This document shows positions 18,216 to 27,722 of a DNA stretch of 64,000 nucleotides, one piece after another. A model generated the notes under the pieces. It made no database searches. It had not been told where the DNA came from and was given only the letters and a program-made list of their open reading frames with translations. Position numbers and translations under genes: made by a program. Each line of letters starts with the position of its first letter. The stretch's first letter is position 1. Source of the stretch: Thermohalobaculum sp039026375 (GTDB taxonomy: Bacteria; Pseudomonadota; Alphaproteobacteria; Rhodobacterales; Rhodobacteraceae); the NCBI GenBank assembly GCA_039026375.1, contig JBCCML010000021.1:1-64000 (forward strand). The letters are read 5' to 3'.

Positions 18216-18588
18216 CAAGATCGCCTTGGTCGCCGCTGGCGGCGCCATTGGCGCGACCCTGCGCTATTTGGGCGCTGCGTGGGCCGCGCGGTTGCTTGGC
18301 GCTGGTTTCATGGGGACGTTGTTCGTCAACGTCGTCGGCTCGACGTTGATGGGGGTGCTGGCGGTGCTGTTGATGGAAAAGGCGCCTGGCACCTGGCAAC
18401 GCTGGGCGCCCCTGATCATCACCGGTGTTCTGGGCGGCTTCACGACATTCTCTGCGTTCTCTCTGGATGCATTGTACCTGCTGGAACGCGGCCGTATCGG
18501 TGCGGGCCTTAGCTATATCGGCGCGTCCGTGCTACTTTCCATCATTGGTCTTTACACCGGCATGGTTGCGACAAGGGCACTGTCTTGA
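18208..18588 (+). CDS. crcB: Fluoride efflux channel CrcB/Fluc
   Basis: CrcB (126 residues) is a dual-topology homodimeric fluoride channel in the inner membrane. Four hydrophobic segments span the protein. The conserved NxxG (N41) in TM2 and GGFTTFSAFSLD motif (residues 76-87), which lines the pore and Na+ site, are seen. No fluoride riboswitch is possible here because the gene begins inside rarA. Its last codon overlaps the next gene. Confidence 0.95.
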   Translation: MIDKIALVAAGGAIGATLRYLGAAWAARLLGAGFMGTLFVNVVGSTLMGVLAVLLMEKAPGTWQRWAPLIITGVLGGFTTFSAFSLDALYLLERGRIGAGLSYIGASVLLSIIGLYTGMVATRALS

Positions 18589-19616
18589 CTGGGCCGCGCA
18601 CCGTGACCGTCGGGCCCAATGAAGCTGAACAGCGTTTGGATCGCTGGCTGCGGCGCCAGATCCCTGGGCTTGCTCAGGGACAGATCGAAAAGATGTGCCG
18701 CAAAGGTCAGATCCGCGTCGATGGGGGCAGGGTCCGCGCAAACACGCGCGTGGCACCGGGCCAGGCGATCAAACTCCCACACTTGGAAGAGTCGAGAACG
18801 CCGCCTCAATCTGCCGCGCCAGCCGGTCAGCCAGAATTGAAGTTGCCAGCAGGGCTAGTCCTGCACCGCGATGCCGACATCCTCGTCCTGGACAAGCCAG
18901 CCGGTCTGGCGGTCCAGGGCGGGTCCAAATTGAGCAAGCACTTAGGTAGTTTGTTGCCATTGTTGCGCTTTGGTGCGGATCAGGATCCCAAGCTGGTGCA
19001 CCGGTTGGACCGTGATACCTCCGGCGTGCTGGTGCTGGCCATGCATGGGCGCGCGGCGACCGATCTGGCACGGCAATTCAGTGGTCGATCGGTCAAGAAG
19101 ACGTATTTGGCGCTGGTCGCGGGAAAACCGGACCCGCAGCAGGGCACCATTCGCTATGGTTTGGTGAAGGCCGGCGGCCAGGGCGAGGAACGGATGCATC
19201 CGGTGCATCCGGATGACATCGCAGCGACGCCAGGCGCGCAGCGCGCGACGACTGATTACGCGGTGATCGAGCAATTGGCCAACCGGCTGGCCGTGGTTGC
19301 GCTGCGACCGGTGACCGGTCGCACGCATCAGTTGCGCGCGCACATGGCCGCCATCGGGTGCCCGATCGCAGGTGATGGTAAGTACGCGCGCCGTACCGGC
19401 GAAAATCTTGGCGATGGTTGGGGGGCGGGTTTGGGCGGGGGGCTAAGCCGGCAACTGCATCTTCACGCATGCCGGCTTGCCTTCAATCACCCGAAAACAG
19501 GCAAACCATTTGTTGCCAGTGCGCCGATGCCAGCGCATTTCCGCCAGACTTGGAAGGTCATGGGACTGCAACCGCTTGATGCCGGTGACGATCCGTTTAG
19601 CGACTTTCCCAACTGA
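18585..19616 (+). CDS. rluC: RluA-family 23S rRNA pseudouridine synthase (RluC-like)
   Basis: The enzyme isomerises uridines in 23S rRNA. An S4 RNA-binding domain covers residues 13-65 (EQRLDRWLRRQIP) and the catalytic domain contains HRLDRDTSG with catalytic Asp142, plus PVTGRTHQLRAH. The start is TTG 18585, overlapping the crcB stop; GTG 18603 is an in-frame alternative six codons on. RluC is more likely than RluD from the S4-containing N-terminus and neighbours, but the exact target site is inferred only. Confidence 0.85.
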   Translation: MTGPRTVTVGPNEAEQRLDRWLRRQIPGLAQGQIEKMCRKGQIRVDGGRVRANTRVAPGQAIKLPHLEESRTPPQSAAPAGQPELKLPAGLVLHRDADILVLDKPAGLAVQGGSKLSKHLGSLLPLLRFGADQDPKLVHRLDRDTSGVLVLAMHGRAATDLARQFSGRSVKKTYLALVAGKPDPQQGTIRYGLVKAGGQGEERMHPVHPDDIAATPGAQRATTDYAVIEQLANRLAVVALRPVTGRTHQLRAHMAAIGCPIAGDGKYARRTGENLGDGWGAGLGGGLSRQLHLHACRLAFNHPKTGKPFVASAPMPAHFRQTWKVMGLQPLDAGDDPFSDFPN

Positions 19617-19653
19617 CAAATGTGACCGGCCAACCTGCCGATCACCGTTGAGC

Positions 19654-20751
19654 TTACTGAACGACCAGCTCCGCGTGCAGCGCCCCTGCTGCTTTGATCG
19701 CCTTTAGAATGTCAATCATATCGCGCGGCCCAATGCCCAAGGCGTTCAATCCGTCGACCAGATCCGCCAATGTGACGTTTTCGTCGACGACCGCCATGCG
19801 GTTTTCGTCATCTTCGTCAATTTCAATTCCCGTGCGCGGCAAAACGATGGACTCGCCTTCAGCGAAAGGGTTCGGCTGAGAGGCGACAGGTGTTTCGGTG
19901 ACCCGAATGGTCAGGTTGCCCTGGCTGACAGCAACGCGGCTGATTTTGACGTCATCACCCAGCACGATCGTACCGGATCGCTGGTCGACGACAACCCGGG
20001 CGAGACGCGAGGGCATCACCTGGATGTTCTCGATCTGCGCGATCAAGCGGGCAGGCTGGGCGCCTGCCGCGACAAGATCCAGCGTGACGGTGCCACTGTC
20101 ATTCATGACTGCGACCTGACGGCCCAGGGCCTGGTTGATGGCTTCTTCGATCCGGGCGGCGGTCGTGAAATCGGGTTCGCGCAGGGCAAGTCTGACGCGG
20201 CCCAGGTCATTCAAATTGAAGGGCACCTCCCGTTCAATGCGTGCGCCGTTGGGGATAGAACCGCTTGTCGGCACACCAATTTGCGTTGCTGCACCTTCAC
20301 CGGCCGCATTGATGCCGCCGGCCAGGATCGGTCCCTGTGCAACTGCATAGATTTCGCCGTCCGCTGCATTTAGCGGTGTCATGATCAGTGTGCCGCCCAA
20401 TAGGTTGTCCGCGTCGCCGATCGCCGACACGTTCACGTCAATGCGGCTGCCGGCGCGCGCAAAGGGCTTGATCGTTGCGGTGACGATCACGGCCGCCACG
20501 TTCTGGGGCCTCATCTGTTCGCCCTGCACATTGATGCCCAATCGCTCCAATAGGTTCGTCAGGGCTTCTTCGGTGAAGGGTGAGTTTCGGATGCCGTCGC
20601 CGGAGCCGTTGAGGCCCACCACCAAGCCATATCCGACAAGGTCGTTCCCGCGGACACCTTCAAAGTCCACCAGGTCCTTGATGCGCGGGGCGGCGTTAAC
20701 CGGCAGTGTCAGGCACACGGCAAAAGCCGCAGCGAGGAGAAGGCGAAGCAT
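19654..20751 (-). CDS. flgI: Flagellar P-ring protein FlgI
   Basis: FlgI (365 residues) forms the periplasmic P ring around the flagellar rod. Residues 1-20 are a Sec signal peptide, followed by RIKDLVDFEGVRGNDLVGYGLVVGLNGSGD, noted by GVRxNxLxGYGLVVGL. The C-terminus ADLVDGLNALGIGPRDMIDILKAIKAAGALHAEL, noted by ALGxxPRD, is diagnostic. An AAGGAAA site precedes ATG 20751. It is the last gene of a minus-strand operon flgE-flgK-flgL-flgI and runs convergently towards the rlu gene. Confidence 0.97.
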   Translation of the reverse strand: MLRLLLAAAFAVCLTLPVNAAPRIKDLVDFEGVRGNDLVGYGLVVGLNGSGDGIRNSPFTEEALTNLLERLGINVQGEQMRPQNVAAVIVTATIKPFARAGSRIDVNVSAIGDADNLLGGTLIMTPLNAADGEIYAVAQGPILAGGINAAGEGAATQIGVPTSGSIPNGARIEREVPFNLNDLGRVRLALREPDFTTAARIEEAINQALGRQVAVMNDSGTVTLDLVAAGAQPARLIAQIENIQVMPSRLARVVVDQRSGTIVLGDDVKISRVAVSQGNLTIRVTETPVASQPNPFAEGESIVLPRTGIEIDEDDENRMAVVDENVTLADLVDGLNALGIGPRDMIDILKAIKAAGALHAELVVQ

Positions 20752-20777
20752 TCTGCTTTCCTTATTGTGATCAGGCG

Positions 20778-21785
20778 CTAGCGGAAACTGGCAAGCGATA
20801 GGCTGGCAAGGCGCGAAGTGGTCGCAAAGGCAACCTCCAACTGCGCTTCAAGTTGCGTGAGCTCGACGGCGGCGTCATAAGCATCAGCGCCCGCCAAATC
20901 GTTGAAGGCAATGGTCAGTGATGCGTCGCTGGCGATATTGCGCGCTTTAACAGTGGCAATCCGTGCCTCCGCCGCGCCCAGCCGGGCCTGAACGGTGATC
21001 GTATCAGACACGGCGTTTCTCAGCCCATCACTGGCAAATTCGACCAATTCGCGGCGCTGATCGGCTGGGATGTTGTTGGTCAGATCATAGGCACTGGCCA
21101 GGACAACAACGTTGAAGAGTACATTTCGGATTGGGTCTTCATTGGCGCGCACAGTGTAGTCCACAACCTCACCGGGCGCGACTTCGGCGCGGGGTGCGTT
21201 GCCATCGCCCCCCAGATAGAAGGTGTTCGCGAATAAGCCACCGGTCACCCCAAACTCCGCCTGCAAATTGGCATAGGCACCCGCCGCCGTCGCTGCCCCT
21301 TCTAGGAAGGGTGTCGAGTCCGTCAGGAACTGTTCGGCAGGAACCGTGGCAGCCGCGCCCGCTTCGTCGCCGGCAAATAGCGTGCGGCCGCCAAAGCTTA
21401 TGTTTAGCTGCGAGACGATAGTGTCCAATTCGCCGCGGGCCTGGTTTGACAGGGTCTGAAGGTCGCGTGTGGTGCCATTTGTGCGGAGTACATCGCTGGT
21501 GTCGGTCAGATTTTGCGACGCGGTCTGCACGTTGTCCAGCGCTTCCTGCATCACCCGGCTGCGTGACTCGCTCAGGGCAATGACCTCGCCATAGGCGCGC
21601 AGGTCCGTGAGGGATTTTTCGATCTGGAACAGCTCGTTCACGCGACCGTCCAATGCGCCCGTGACGTCGGCAAATCGCTCCGTCACCGTCTCGACCCGCG
21701 CATCATCGGAGCGATCTTTCAGGTCCGAGATGATGCGGCTGAGCGTTGCCTGACGGTACTGGGCTGGAAAACCAAACTCGGGCAT
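20778..21785 (-). CDS. flgL: Flagellar hook-filament junction protein FlgL (HAP3)
   Basis: FlgL (335 residues) joins the hook-associated ring to the filament. It is flagellin-like: helical termini flank a variable middle. The N-terminal helix has VTGALDGRVNELFQIEKSLTDLRAYGEVIALSESR-type sequence and the C-terminus LTQLEAQLEVAFATTSRLASLSL, noted by LExQLxxxxxxxxxxxxLSL. It shares one base with the flgK stop. The N-terminus is somewhat divergent from enteric FlgL, as is usual in Rhodobacterales. Confidence 0.88.
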   Translation of the reverse strand: MPEFGFPAQYRQATLSRIISDLKDRSDDARVETVTERFADVTGALDGRVNELFQIEKSLTDLRAYGEVIALSESRSRVMQEALDNVQTASQNLTDTSDVLRTNGTTRDLQTLSNQARGELDTIVSQLNISFGGRTLFAGDEAGAAATVPAEQFLTDSTPFLEGAATAAGAYANLQAEFGVTGGLFANTFYLGGDGNAPRAEVAPGEVVDYTVRANEDPIRNVLFNVVVLASAYDLTNNIPADQRRELVEFASDGLRNAVSDTITVQARLGAAEARIATVKARNIASDASLTIAFNDLAGADAYDAAVELTQLEAQLEVAFATTSRLASLSLASFR

Positions 21786-23260
21786 CAGCGGATCTCCAGA
21801 ATCTGTTCAAGCATACGCGAGGCGGTCTGGATGACCTGGATGTTCGCGGCAAACGATTGCTCGATTTGGATCAGCGACTGCAATTCGGTGTCGGTGTCGA
21901 CCCCGATTGCTTCGGCTTCGGTGTTGGCAATGGCCAGGCGCGTAGTGTTAAGCGACGCCAATTGCGTCTCAGCATTCGTACGCTGAACGCCGGTTAGTTC
22001 GGCGATACCGGATGCCATTTCCGACGCGGTCAGGGTGCCGTCGAGGCCGGGGATCGCAGCTGCTGGGCGGAATGCGGTCAGTGCGTCGGCATAGGCGCGC
22101 GGGATCACGTCTGACGTGATGGGCCCCGGCGCAATCGATTGTAGACCGTCGCGCAGTCGCGTGGCGTCGCCGCCAGCCGAGATGTCGACCAGCGCATTCA
22201 ACGAAATCCGACCGGCCAAACCCTCGATATTCGTCAGATCCAGGATGGCGCCATTGTCGGTGAACAGGCCTGGATCGCCGACGGCCAGCGTTGGATCGAC
22301 CGCTGGATCTTCGAACCGAGCAATCATGTCCGCTGCGAATTCATCGATGCGGGCATTAAACTCCACGCCGATCTGGTCGCGCACCGCAAAGTTTCCAGCG
22401 ATCGAGCCCTCGCGCAGGCGTTGGGGGTGCGTGCTGGTCGGTGTGATGTCGATGCCGTCCAGCATCAGCCCGGACAGCGCGCCCGTCCCGGCGGGGTCAT
22501 AGATCATGCCGGTGGTGATGAGCGGGCTTTGAACGAACGTCAGGTCACGCGGGTTTTCGGCCAGCACGAACAAGCCCTCGGTCGTCGTGAGGTGCACGGC
22601 GCCGTTTTCCTGCACGTGGGTGCGCACCGGGATCATGGCATTCACTTCGTCGATCAGGCGGGCACGTTCGTCGATCAGGGTGGCCACGTCGCGACCGCCG
22701 ACTTGCAACCGGACGATCTTGGCGTTGAGCGAATCGATCTGGGCCAGATTGCCGTTCACATCCGCGACCTGACCAGCGATCAGGGCGTCCGCGTTCTGCC
22801 GGATGACGGCGGCCTCCGACGACAGGTTGTTCATAAAGTCGGCCAAGTCCTTGGCGGCTTCGGCAACCTGTTGCTGGCGTGCCGGCGACTCCGGTGTATC
22901 CGACATCAGGCGCATGGCGTTTTCGAGGTTGGTCACGCGGACAACCAGGCCGTCGCTGTCGGTCGCCTCGCCATAGGCCCGGCCCAACTTGAGCAATGCC
23001 TCGGCTTGCGGTTCGATCGTTGCCGCGTCGCTGTCGGCTTGCCGGCGGGCGGAGGTGATGTCGTTGGCGGTCGCGCGGGTGACACCGACGACCTGGACCC
23101 CGACACCGCGACCGCCCAGGCTGGCAGAGCTGAGGTCGACCGATTGGCGGCCATAGCCTTTGGTAAGCGCATTCGCGAGGTTGTTCGAGGCCACCTCGGC
23201 CAAGCGGCTGGTGGCGCCCAAACCGCTGAGCGCATTTGAAAATGATGATGAGATCGACAT
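21785..23260 (-). CDS. flgK: Flagellar hook-associated protein FlgK (HAP1)
   Basis: FlgK (491 residues) is the first hook-filament junction protein. The N-terminus MSISSSFSNALSGLGATSRLAEVASNNLANALTKGYGRQ shows the rod/hook family motif, here A.NNLANA..GY. The C-terminus is a helix with the SLIQIEQSFAANIQVIQTASRMLEQIL pattern. It lies 56 nt downstream of flgE in the same direction and is coupled to flgL by a one-base overlap. Confidence 0.95.
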   Translation of the reverse strand: MSISSSFSNALSGLGATSRLAEVASNNLANALTKGYGRQSVDLSSASLGGRGVGVQVVGVTRATANDITSARRQADSDAATIEPQAEALLKLGRAYGEATDSDGLVVRVTNLENAMRLMSDTPESPARQQQVAEAAKDLADFMNNLSSEAAVIRQNADALIAGQVADVNGNLAQIDSLNAKIVRLQVGGRDVATLIDERARLIDEVNAMIPVRTHVQENGAVHLTTTEGLFVLAENPRDLTFVQSPLITTGMIYDPAGTGALSGLMLDGIDITPTSTHPQRLREGSIAGNFAVRDQIGVEFNARIDEFAADMIARFEDPAVDPTLAVGDPGLFTDNGAILDLTNIEGLAGRISLNALVDISAGGDATRLRDGLQSIAPGPITSDVIPRAYADALTAFRPAAAIPGLDGTLTASEMASGIAELTGVQRTNAETQLASLNTTRLAIANTEAEAIGVDTDTELQSLIQIEQSFAANIQVIQTASRMLEQILEIR

Positions 23261-23316
23261 GGCGAAGCCCTTCTTGGCGACAGTCGGTCAGGTGGGCCCC
23301 ATCGGGGCCCGACCCG

Positions 23317-24651
23317 TTACCGTTTCAGCGACGTCGTCTCCTGCAACATCTCGTCGACCGTTCGGATCACGGTCGCGTTCGACGAGAAGGCGCGCTGGGT
23401 GACGATCATGTCGGTCAGTTCTTCCGCCACATCGACGGTGCTGAGCTGAAGCGCAAAGCCGGAGATTTCGCCTGCCGGGCCATCGCCTGCGTCGAAGAAG
23501 AAGATGTCGCCGCTTTCCGGAGAAATCTCGAACGCCTGGTTGTCCAGGGCTCTCAAACCATTCGGGTTCGGCACGGCGCCCAGTGGGATCTGATACAGGG
23601 CGCGCCGCTGACCGGTATCGTAGACACCGGCTAGAATGCCGTTGCTGTCAATCTCCAGGCCCTGCAGGTTACCTGCGGGGGCACCGTTCTTGGACAGACC
23701 GTTGGGTGTGAAGGGCGCTGCCAACTGGCTGAGACCGGTCCCGAATGCAGTCGACTGCAGCTGCACCTCGATCGGGCCATCGACCACGTTGATTGTCGCC
23801 GCCCCAGTGACAGCGTTGAAGGTGGCGGTCGTGCCGGCACCGTTCGGGTCCACAGGGTTGCCGGCGGATGGTGTTGCCGAGATCAGCTGGCCCGGGCCAT
23901 TCCGCGTGCCGTTGAAGAGCAAGTCAAATTCCCCGACGACACCGGCGGTGGCGCTGTCCGTCATCCGCAAGGTCCAGGCGTTCGAGGCGCCTGCACCGGG
24001 CACGGTCGGAATGTATTCGATCAACAGCTGATGCTGCAGCCCGATCGCGTCGAAGTATTCGATCGGCGACTCGATCGTCAGACCGGATTCGCCGGCGATG
24101 GTCTCTTCGGCGGGCAGGTTGACGCCCAACTCGATCCGCGTGGTTGAATCAGCCGCGGTCAGAAAGGCAGACAGACGCACTGGCTCGAGAGAGCTGGGCG
24201 TGTCGCGGGCAACTGCGGCGGTTAGCGTGCCGTCGGCATCCGTGGGCCAGCCCTGCAGCGCCAATTCACCGGGGGTCACCAGGAAGCCATCTTCATTTTG
24301 ACGGAACGACCCGGTCGCTACCATCTGGAACGGGCGCTGGCTGTTTGGCAGATCCACTGCGCTCAGCTGTGTCACAGGCAACAGGCCCGACCCCGAGACG
24401 GCGATATCCGTGGAGCTGTTCGACGTCACCAGCGTGCCCGAGGATGCCACGTCGCGGAAGGTCGAGACCGTCACGCCACCAGCGGAGAAGCTGCCGCCAG
24501 AGCTGGCGGTGACCAGCGACGAGAAGTCGACATCGGTCCGGCGGTAGCCGTTCGTGTTCGAGTTTGCGATGTTGTCGGAGATCACGGCGAGCCGCGTTGA
24601 GTTTGCGCTCAAGCCGGCCACGCCAGCGTTAAGTCCTGAAGACAGGCTCAT
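23317..24651 (-). CDS. flgE: Flagellar hook protein FlgE
   Basis: FlgE (444 residues) polymerises into the universal joint of the flagellum. It has N-terminal SLSSGLNAGVAGLSANS and SDNIANSNTNGYRR, the flagellar basal-body rod motif, and a C-terminal VDVAEELTDMIVTQRAFSSNATVIRTVDEMLQE helix, noted by ELTDMIxxQRAF. It is the first structural gene of the minus-strand operon; motB ends 81 nt upstream, so a separate promoter is possible, though I see no clear one. Confidence 0.96.
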   Translation of the reverse strand: MSLSSGLNAGVAGLSANSTRLAVISDNIANSNTNGYRRTDVDFSSLVTASSGGSFSAGGVTVSTFRDVASSGTLVTSNSSTDIAVSGSGLLPVTQLSAVDLPNSQRPFQMVATGSFRQNEDGFLVTPGELALQGWPTDADGTLTAAVARDTPSSLEPVRLSAFLTAADSTTRIELGVNLPAEETIAGESGLTIESPIEYFDAIGLQHQLLIEYIPTVPGAGASNAWTLRMTDSATAGVVGEFDLLFNGTRNGPGQLISATPSAGNPVDPNGAGTTATFNAVTGAATINVVDGPIEVQLQSTAFGTGLSQLAAPFTPNGLSKNGAPAGNLQGLEIDSNGILAGVYDTGQRRALYQIPLGAVPNPNGLRALDNQAFEISPESGDIFFFDAGDGPAGEISGFALQLSTVDVAEELTDMIVTQRAFSSNATVIRTVDEMLQETTSLKR

Positions 24652-24732
24652 GATTACACCTCGTTCTGATGCCTACGCGTTGCCTATGACATGCGCCGAT
24701 TACGCTTAATCGCGGCCTAACAGCGCTCGGAA

Positions 24733-25779
24733 TTACTGTCCTGAATTGGGGCGATCTTGGTTGCGCAGCAGCGTGATGGCGATCCGCCGGTTCTGCGCGT
24801 CGTTCGGATCGTCCACGATCGGATCGGTCGCCGCGCGACCGCTGACCCGCACAATCCGGTCCTCGGCCAAGCCCGAGCCTTCAAAGATCCGGCGCGCGGA
24901 GTTGGCCCGTTCGGCGCTGAGTTCCCAGTTCGAATAATTACGTCGGCTGGTGAAGGGCGTTGCGTCCGTGTGACCTTCGATGGCGATGTCATTGGTCGTC
25001 TGCTGAAGCACCGGGACCAAAATCTCGACCAGTGTCTCCAGCACAGGCGCGGGATCGATCGACCCTGACGGGAACAGGGGCTCGTTGGTGATGTCGGTCA
25101 GCTCGATGACCAGCCCTTCCGGCGTCACCCTTAGCGAAAAGTGCTCGATCAGGCCGATATCCCCGGCTTGCGCGAGTGAGACGGCCAAATCCTCGGCCAG
25201 ATTGTTCATTTCCTGCAGATCCGCCTGCAATCCTGCTGAAGCGTTCGGATTGAGCGCTGCCTCTGCAGGCGTGCCATCGTCTGCGTCGGCCTCAGCGCTG
25301 GCGTCGACCTCGGCCCCGTCTTCCGCAGGCGTCCGGCCGGCCGGAACATTCAGCGCGGCATCATCGGACGACATATCGTCCAGCCGCCAGGGCACGGTAT
25401 TGGGCGCCTGGTCCGATTCGGGCCAATCGGGCGATGCCTCCAGCTCGCCCAGGTCTTCTCCCGGGTCTGCATTGGTCGGCTTGGGCTGCACGCCCTCGTC
25501 CCGCGAGCCGGAGGCTTCGTTTGGCGCAAACATCGTATCGCCCGCCAGCATCCCCGCGCCGCCAGCAGACGAGCGGCTGATCGGCAATGTCGGATCAAAG
25601 TAGTCCGCCAGGCCCTTGCGTTGTTCTTCCGAGGTGGCATTGAGCAACCACATCAACAGGAAGAACGCCATCATCGCCGTGACGAAGTCGGCATAAGCAA
25701 CTTTCCACGCGCCGCCATGGTGGCCGTCACCACCAGACACTTTCTTCTTCTTCAGGATGATCGGTTGGGCGTCGCTCAC
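24733..25779 (-). CDS. motB: Flagellar stator protein MotB
   Basis: MotB (348 residues) with MotA forms the proton-driven stator and anchors it to peptidoglycan. A single TM helix near residues 28-50 carries the proton-binding Asp31 in AYADFVTAMMAFFLLMWLL. An acidic, low-complexity linker (about residues 90-170) precedes the OmpA-like domain with IEGHTDATPF and LSAERANSARRIF. MotA is not adjacent in this window. It is divergent from fliM, with about 140 nt between the starts. Confidence 0.96.
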   Translation of the reverse strand: MSDAQPIILKKKKVSGGDGHHGGAWKVAYADFVTAMMAFFLLMWLLNATSEEQRKGLADYFDPTLPISRSSAGGAGMLAGDTMFAPNEASGSRDEGVQPKPTNADPGEDLGELEASPDWPESDQAPNTVPWRLDDMSSDDAALNVPAGRTPAEDGAEVDASAEADADDGTPAEAALNPNASAGLQADLQEMNNLAEDLAVSLAQAGDIGLIEHFSLRVTPEGLVIELTDITNEPLFPSGSIDPAPVLETLVEILVPVLQQTTNDIAIEGHTDATPFTSRRNYSNWELSAERANSARRIFEGSGLAEDRIVRVSGRAATDPIVDDPNDAQNRRIAITLLRNQDRPNSGQ

Positions 25780-25922
25780 CTGGTGCTCCTCAGCGGCTGA
25801 GTCCCAGGCTGCCTAGTGCGTTATGCTTAGCACCTCGTTACTTCGCGCGCACATTAACGAAGCGGCAAACATGCCGTCCTATGCCCGTGCCGTACGGCGA
25901 TGCACACAGAAGAGGTGATGCG

Positions 25923-26897
25923 ATGGCGCGTGGCGAAGACACGGTTCTAAAGCGCAAGGTGCGCGGACCAAAGATGCGGATCGCGGGGTTTCCCCCGATG
26001 GACCCGTTCTGCAACGCGTTGGCATCTCTGTCTGCGACCAATTCGCGGAAGGCGCTGAAATCGGCCATCGACGTCTCGATCTTTGGCTATGAGGTCGTGC
26101 GCCACGCGGATTATCTGCGCACGCTCAGGGCGCCTTCGGCCATCTATCTGCTGTCCTTCCCGCAATCTCAGGGGGCCGGTTTCATCAAGGCGCACCCCCG
26201 CCTGCTGTCCAAGGTCTTGGATATCTCTCTGGGCGGTGATGGCAGTTTTGATGACAGCGGCGGCGGGCGCGCGCTGACGGCGATAGACATCTCGATCTAT
26301 GGCCGGTTTGTCGACCTGATCTGCCGGGCACTGGGGGAGACGATTGCGGAGCTTTGCGGGATCAATCCGATCGGGCCCGCGGTCAAGACCCGTTTCGAAG
26401 AACAACCGGGCATGATCCGCATTGCGCCGGACCGGTCCGAAGTCTTCGTTATCAAGATGAACTTCCACTTTGGCGAAGACGAGCGCGGCGCCGGACTGGA
26501 CTATGTCATCCCGGTCACGGTGCTGGAGCCGCTGAAGCGCTTCCTGAACAACTCGGTCACCACAAATGAGGCGGTCCTGGCCCTGTGGAGCCAGCACATG
26601 TACGATCAGGTGCTGGAACTGCCGGTCGCTGCTACCGGGCAGATCACCTTGGGCGATTTCACGGTCGGCGAGCTTAGCCGGCTGGAGCAAGGCATGCTGA
26701 TCGAGCTGCCGTCCAACAGTGTGAACGAGGTGCAGATCACCTTGGATACGGTCGATGGGGATCATGTCCTGAGCAAAGGCCGTCTGGGCACAAAGGGGCG
26801 GCACAAGGCGCTGCGCATCTTGGAGGATCCAGACACCGAATTTCTGGCCCCGCTGCTGGAACTAGAGCGCCCGACTCTGCCCGAAAGCGGCACCTAG
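25923..26897 (+). CDS. fliM: FliM-type flagellar motor switch protein
   Basis: A 324-residue protein that should form the C ring and switch rotation. The CheC-like middle domain (about residues 30-200) and the C-terminal SpoA/FliN-like domain (about 230-300, with LELPVAATGQITLGDFTVGELSRLEQGMLIEL, noted by TLGDFxxLxxG-type spacing) are recognisable. ATG 25923 follows GAGGTG; an upstream ATG at 25881 lacks a site. The N-terminus (MARGEDTVLKRKVRG) lacks the LSQxEIDALL helix that binds CheY-P in E. coli FliM. Family level is secure; annotators may call it FliM/FliN-family. Confidence 0.85.
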   Translation: MARGEDTVLKRKVRGPKMRIAGFPPMDPFCNALASLSATNSRKALKSAIDVSIFGYEVVRHADYLRTLRAPSAIYLLSFPQSQGAGFIKAHPRLLSKVLDISLGGDGSFDDSGGGRALTAIDISIYGRFVDLICRALGETIAELCGINPIGPAVKTRFEEQPGMIRIAPDRSEVFVIKMNFHFGEDERGAGLDYVIPVTVLEPLKRFLNNSVTTNEAVLALWSQHMYDQVLELPVAATGQITLGDFTVGELSRLEQGMLIELPSNSVNEVQITLDTVDGDHVLSKGRLGTKGRHKALRILEDPDTEFLAPLLELERPTLPESGT

Positions 26898-27355
26898 CCC
26901 CGGTGGGCATTTACGAAAACTTAAACCTCAAATTGTATTTATCCGGCCTTGTTCCGGATACGCGCGGTCGGGACATCTACCTAGGCTACCTCCCCTCGGC
27001 CGGTCGCGCCGTTGAGGGGGCTGGGACTACAGCGGTACCGTTGCCCATGCCTGATCGGATGTTCGCACTGATACGACGTCAGTTGCCGATTGATCAGAAA
27101 GCGAACCGGCCCCCGCGCCGGACTTCCCCGAAAGAGAAACCATTGCCGTGCTGTCGGGACCAATTCCCGCCGGACGCGGCTTGGAGTCATTTTGCTGGTC
27201 GATTATCGGCGCCGCGCCCGGGCAAATCCGCGCGCGACCGCTCCGCGTGTCAGGTTTCCCTTGCGCGGACGACACCCTCCTGTCACACGACAATTAGCCA
27301 AGCCACATGCAAAACGTGCAGCCCCGGCAATCACTCAACAAGGGGCACGGCATAG
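26898..27355. other. 458-nt stretch with no supported gene
   Basis: Open frames exist on both strands (for example 26903-27355 plus) but their translations are rich in Pro, Arg and Cys, resemble no family and overlap each other, so I treat them as chance frames. A short inverted repeat ATCCGG (26942-26947) / CCGGAT (26955-26960) lies 45 nt after the fliM stop without a T-run. The stretch contains no convincing promoter or RNA gene. Confidence 0.5.
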
Positions 27356-27664
27356 ATGGCGGGCGATCTTCAATTCCTTCTCAGTCTTCACAAGATGGCG
27401 GCGCCGTTCGGCAGCGGCTTGAAACCCGAGCTGGCGAAAATGCTGGCCGAACGGGCCCAACAGGCCGACCGTGCGGCTGAGGGCGCCGTCCCGCTGGGTG
27501 CACCGCTGGCATCGGTAGGGCCCGCGCATCAAGCGGCGACAGATGCGCAACTGTCGGCCGCGGGTATTCCGCGCATCGGCCTCGGCGCAAAGCCATCCGA
27601 GACGAACCCGGAAACCGCGCCGACCCGCCCAACCAGCCCAGGGGCGACCGCCATAAAGCGCTGA
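27356..27664 (+). CDS. Small hypothetical protein, 102 aa
   Basis: I do not recognise this protein. The N-terminal half is helical and amphipathic (MAGDLQFLLSLHKMAAPFG, then ELAKMLAERAQQADRA), and the C-terminal half is Pro/Ala/Thr-rich and probably disordered. There is a weak purine-rich stretch before the ATG. It lies between fliM and a small membrane protein gene and could be flagellar accessory or a chance frame; the well-formed amphipathic start is the only positive evidence. Confidence 0.4.
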   Translation: MAGDLQFLLSLHKMAAPFGSGLKPELAKMLAERAQQADRAAEGAVPLGAPLASVGPAHQAATDAQLSAAGIPRIGLGAKPSETNPETAPTRPTSPGATAIKR

Positions 27665-27722
27665 CTTGACCGGCAAAGCGGCACGAATATCTGTCTCCCA
27701 AGAACGGTGGCGGAGAGAGTTC

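Noticed and set aside
18208..18260. Fluoride riboswitch before crcB
   Set aside because: crcB starts inside rarA, leaving no leader for such an element.
26903..27355. 150-codon frame after fliM
   Set aside because: Low-quality composition, no homology, no ribosome-binding site, and overlaps another equally poor frame.
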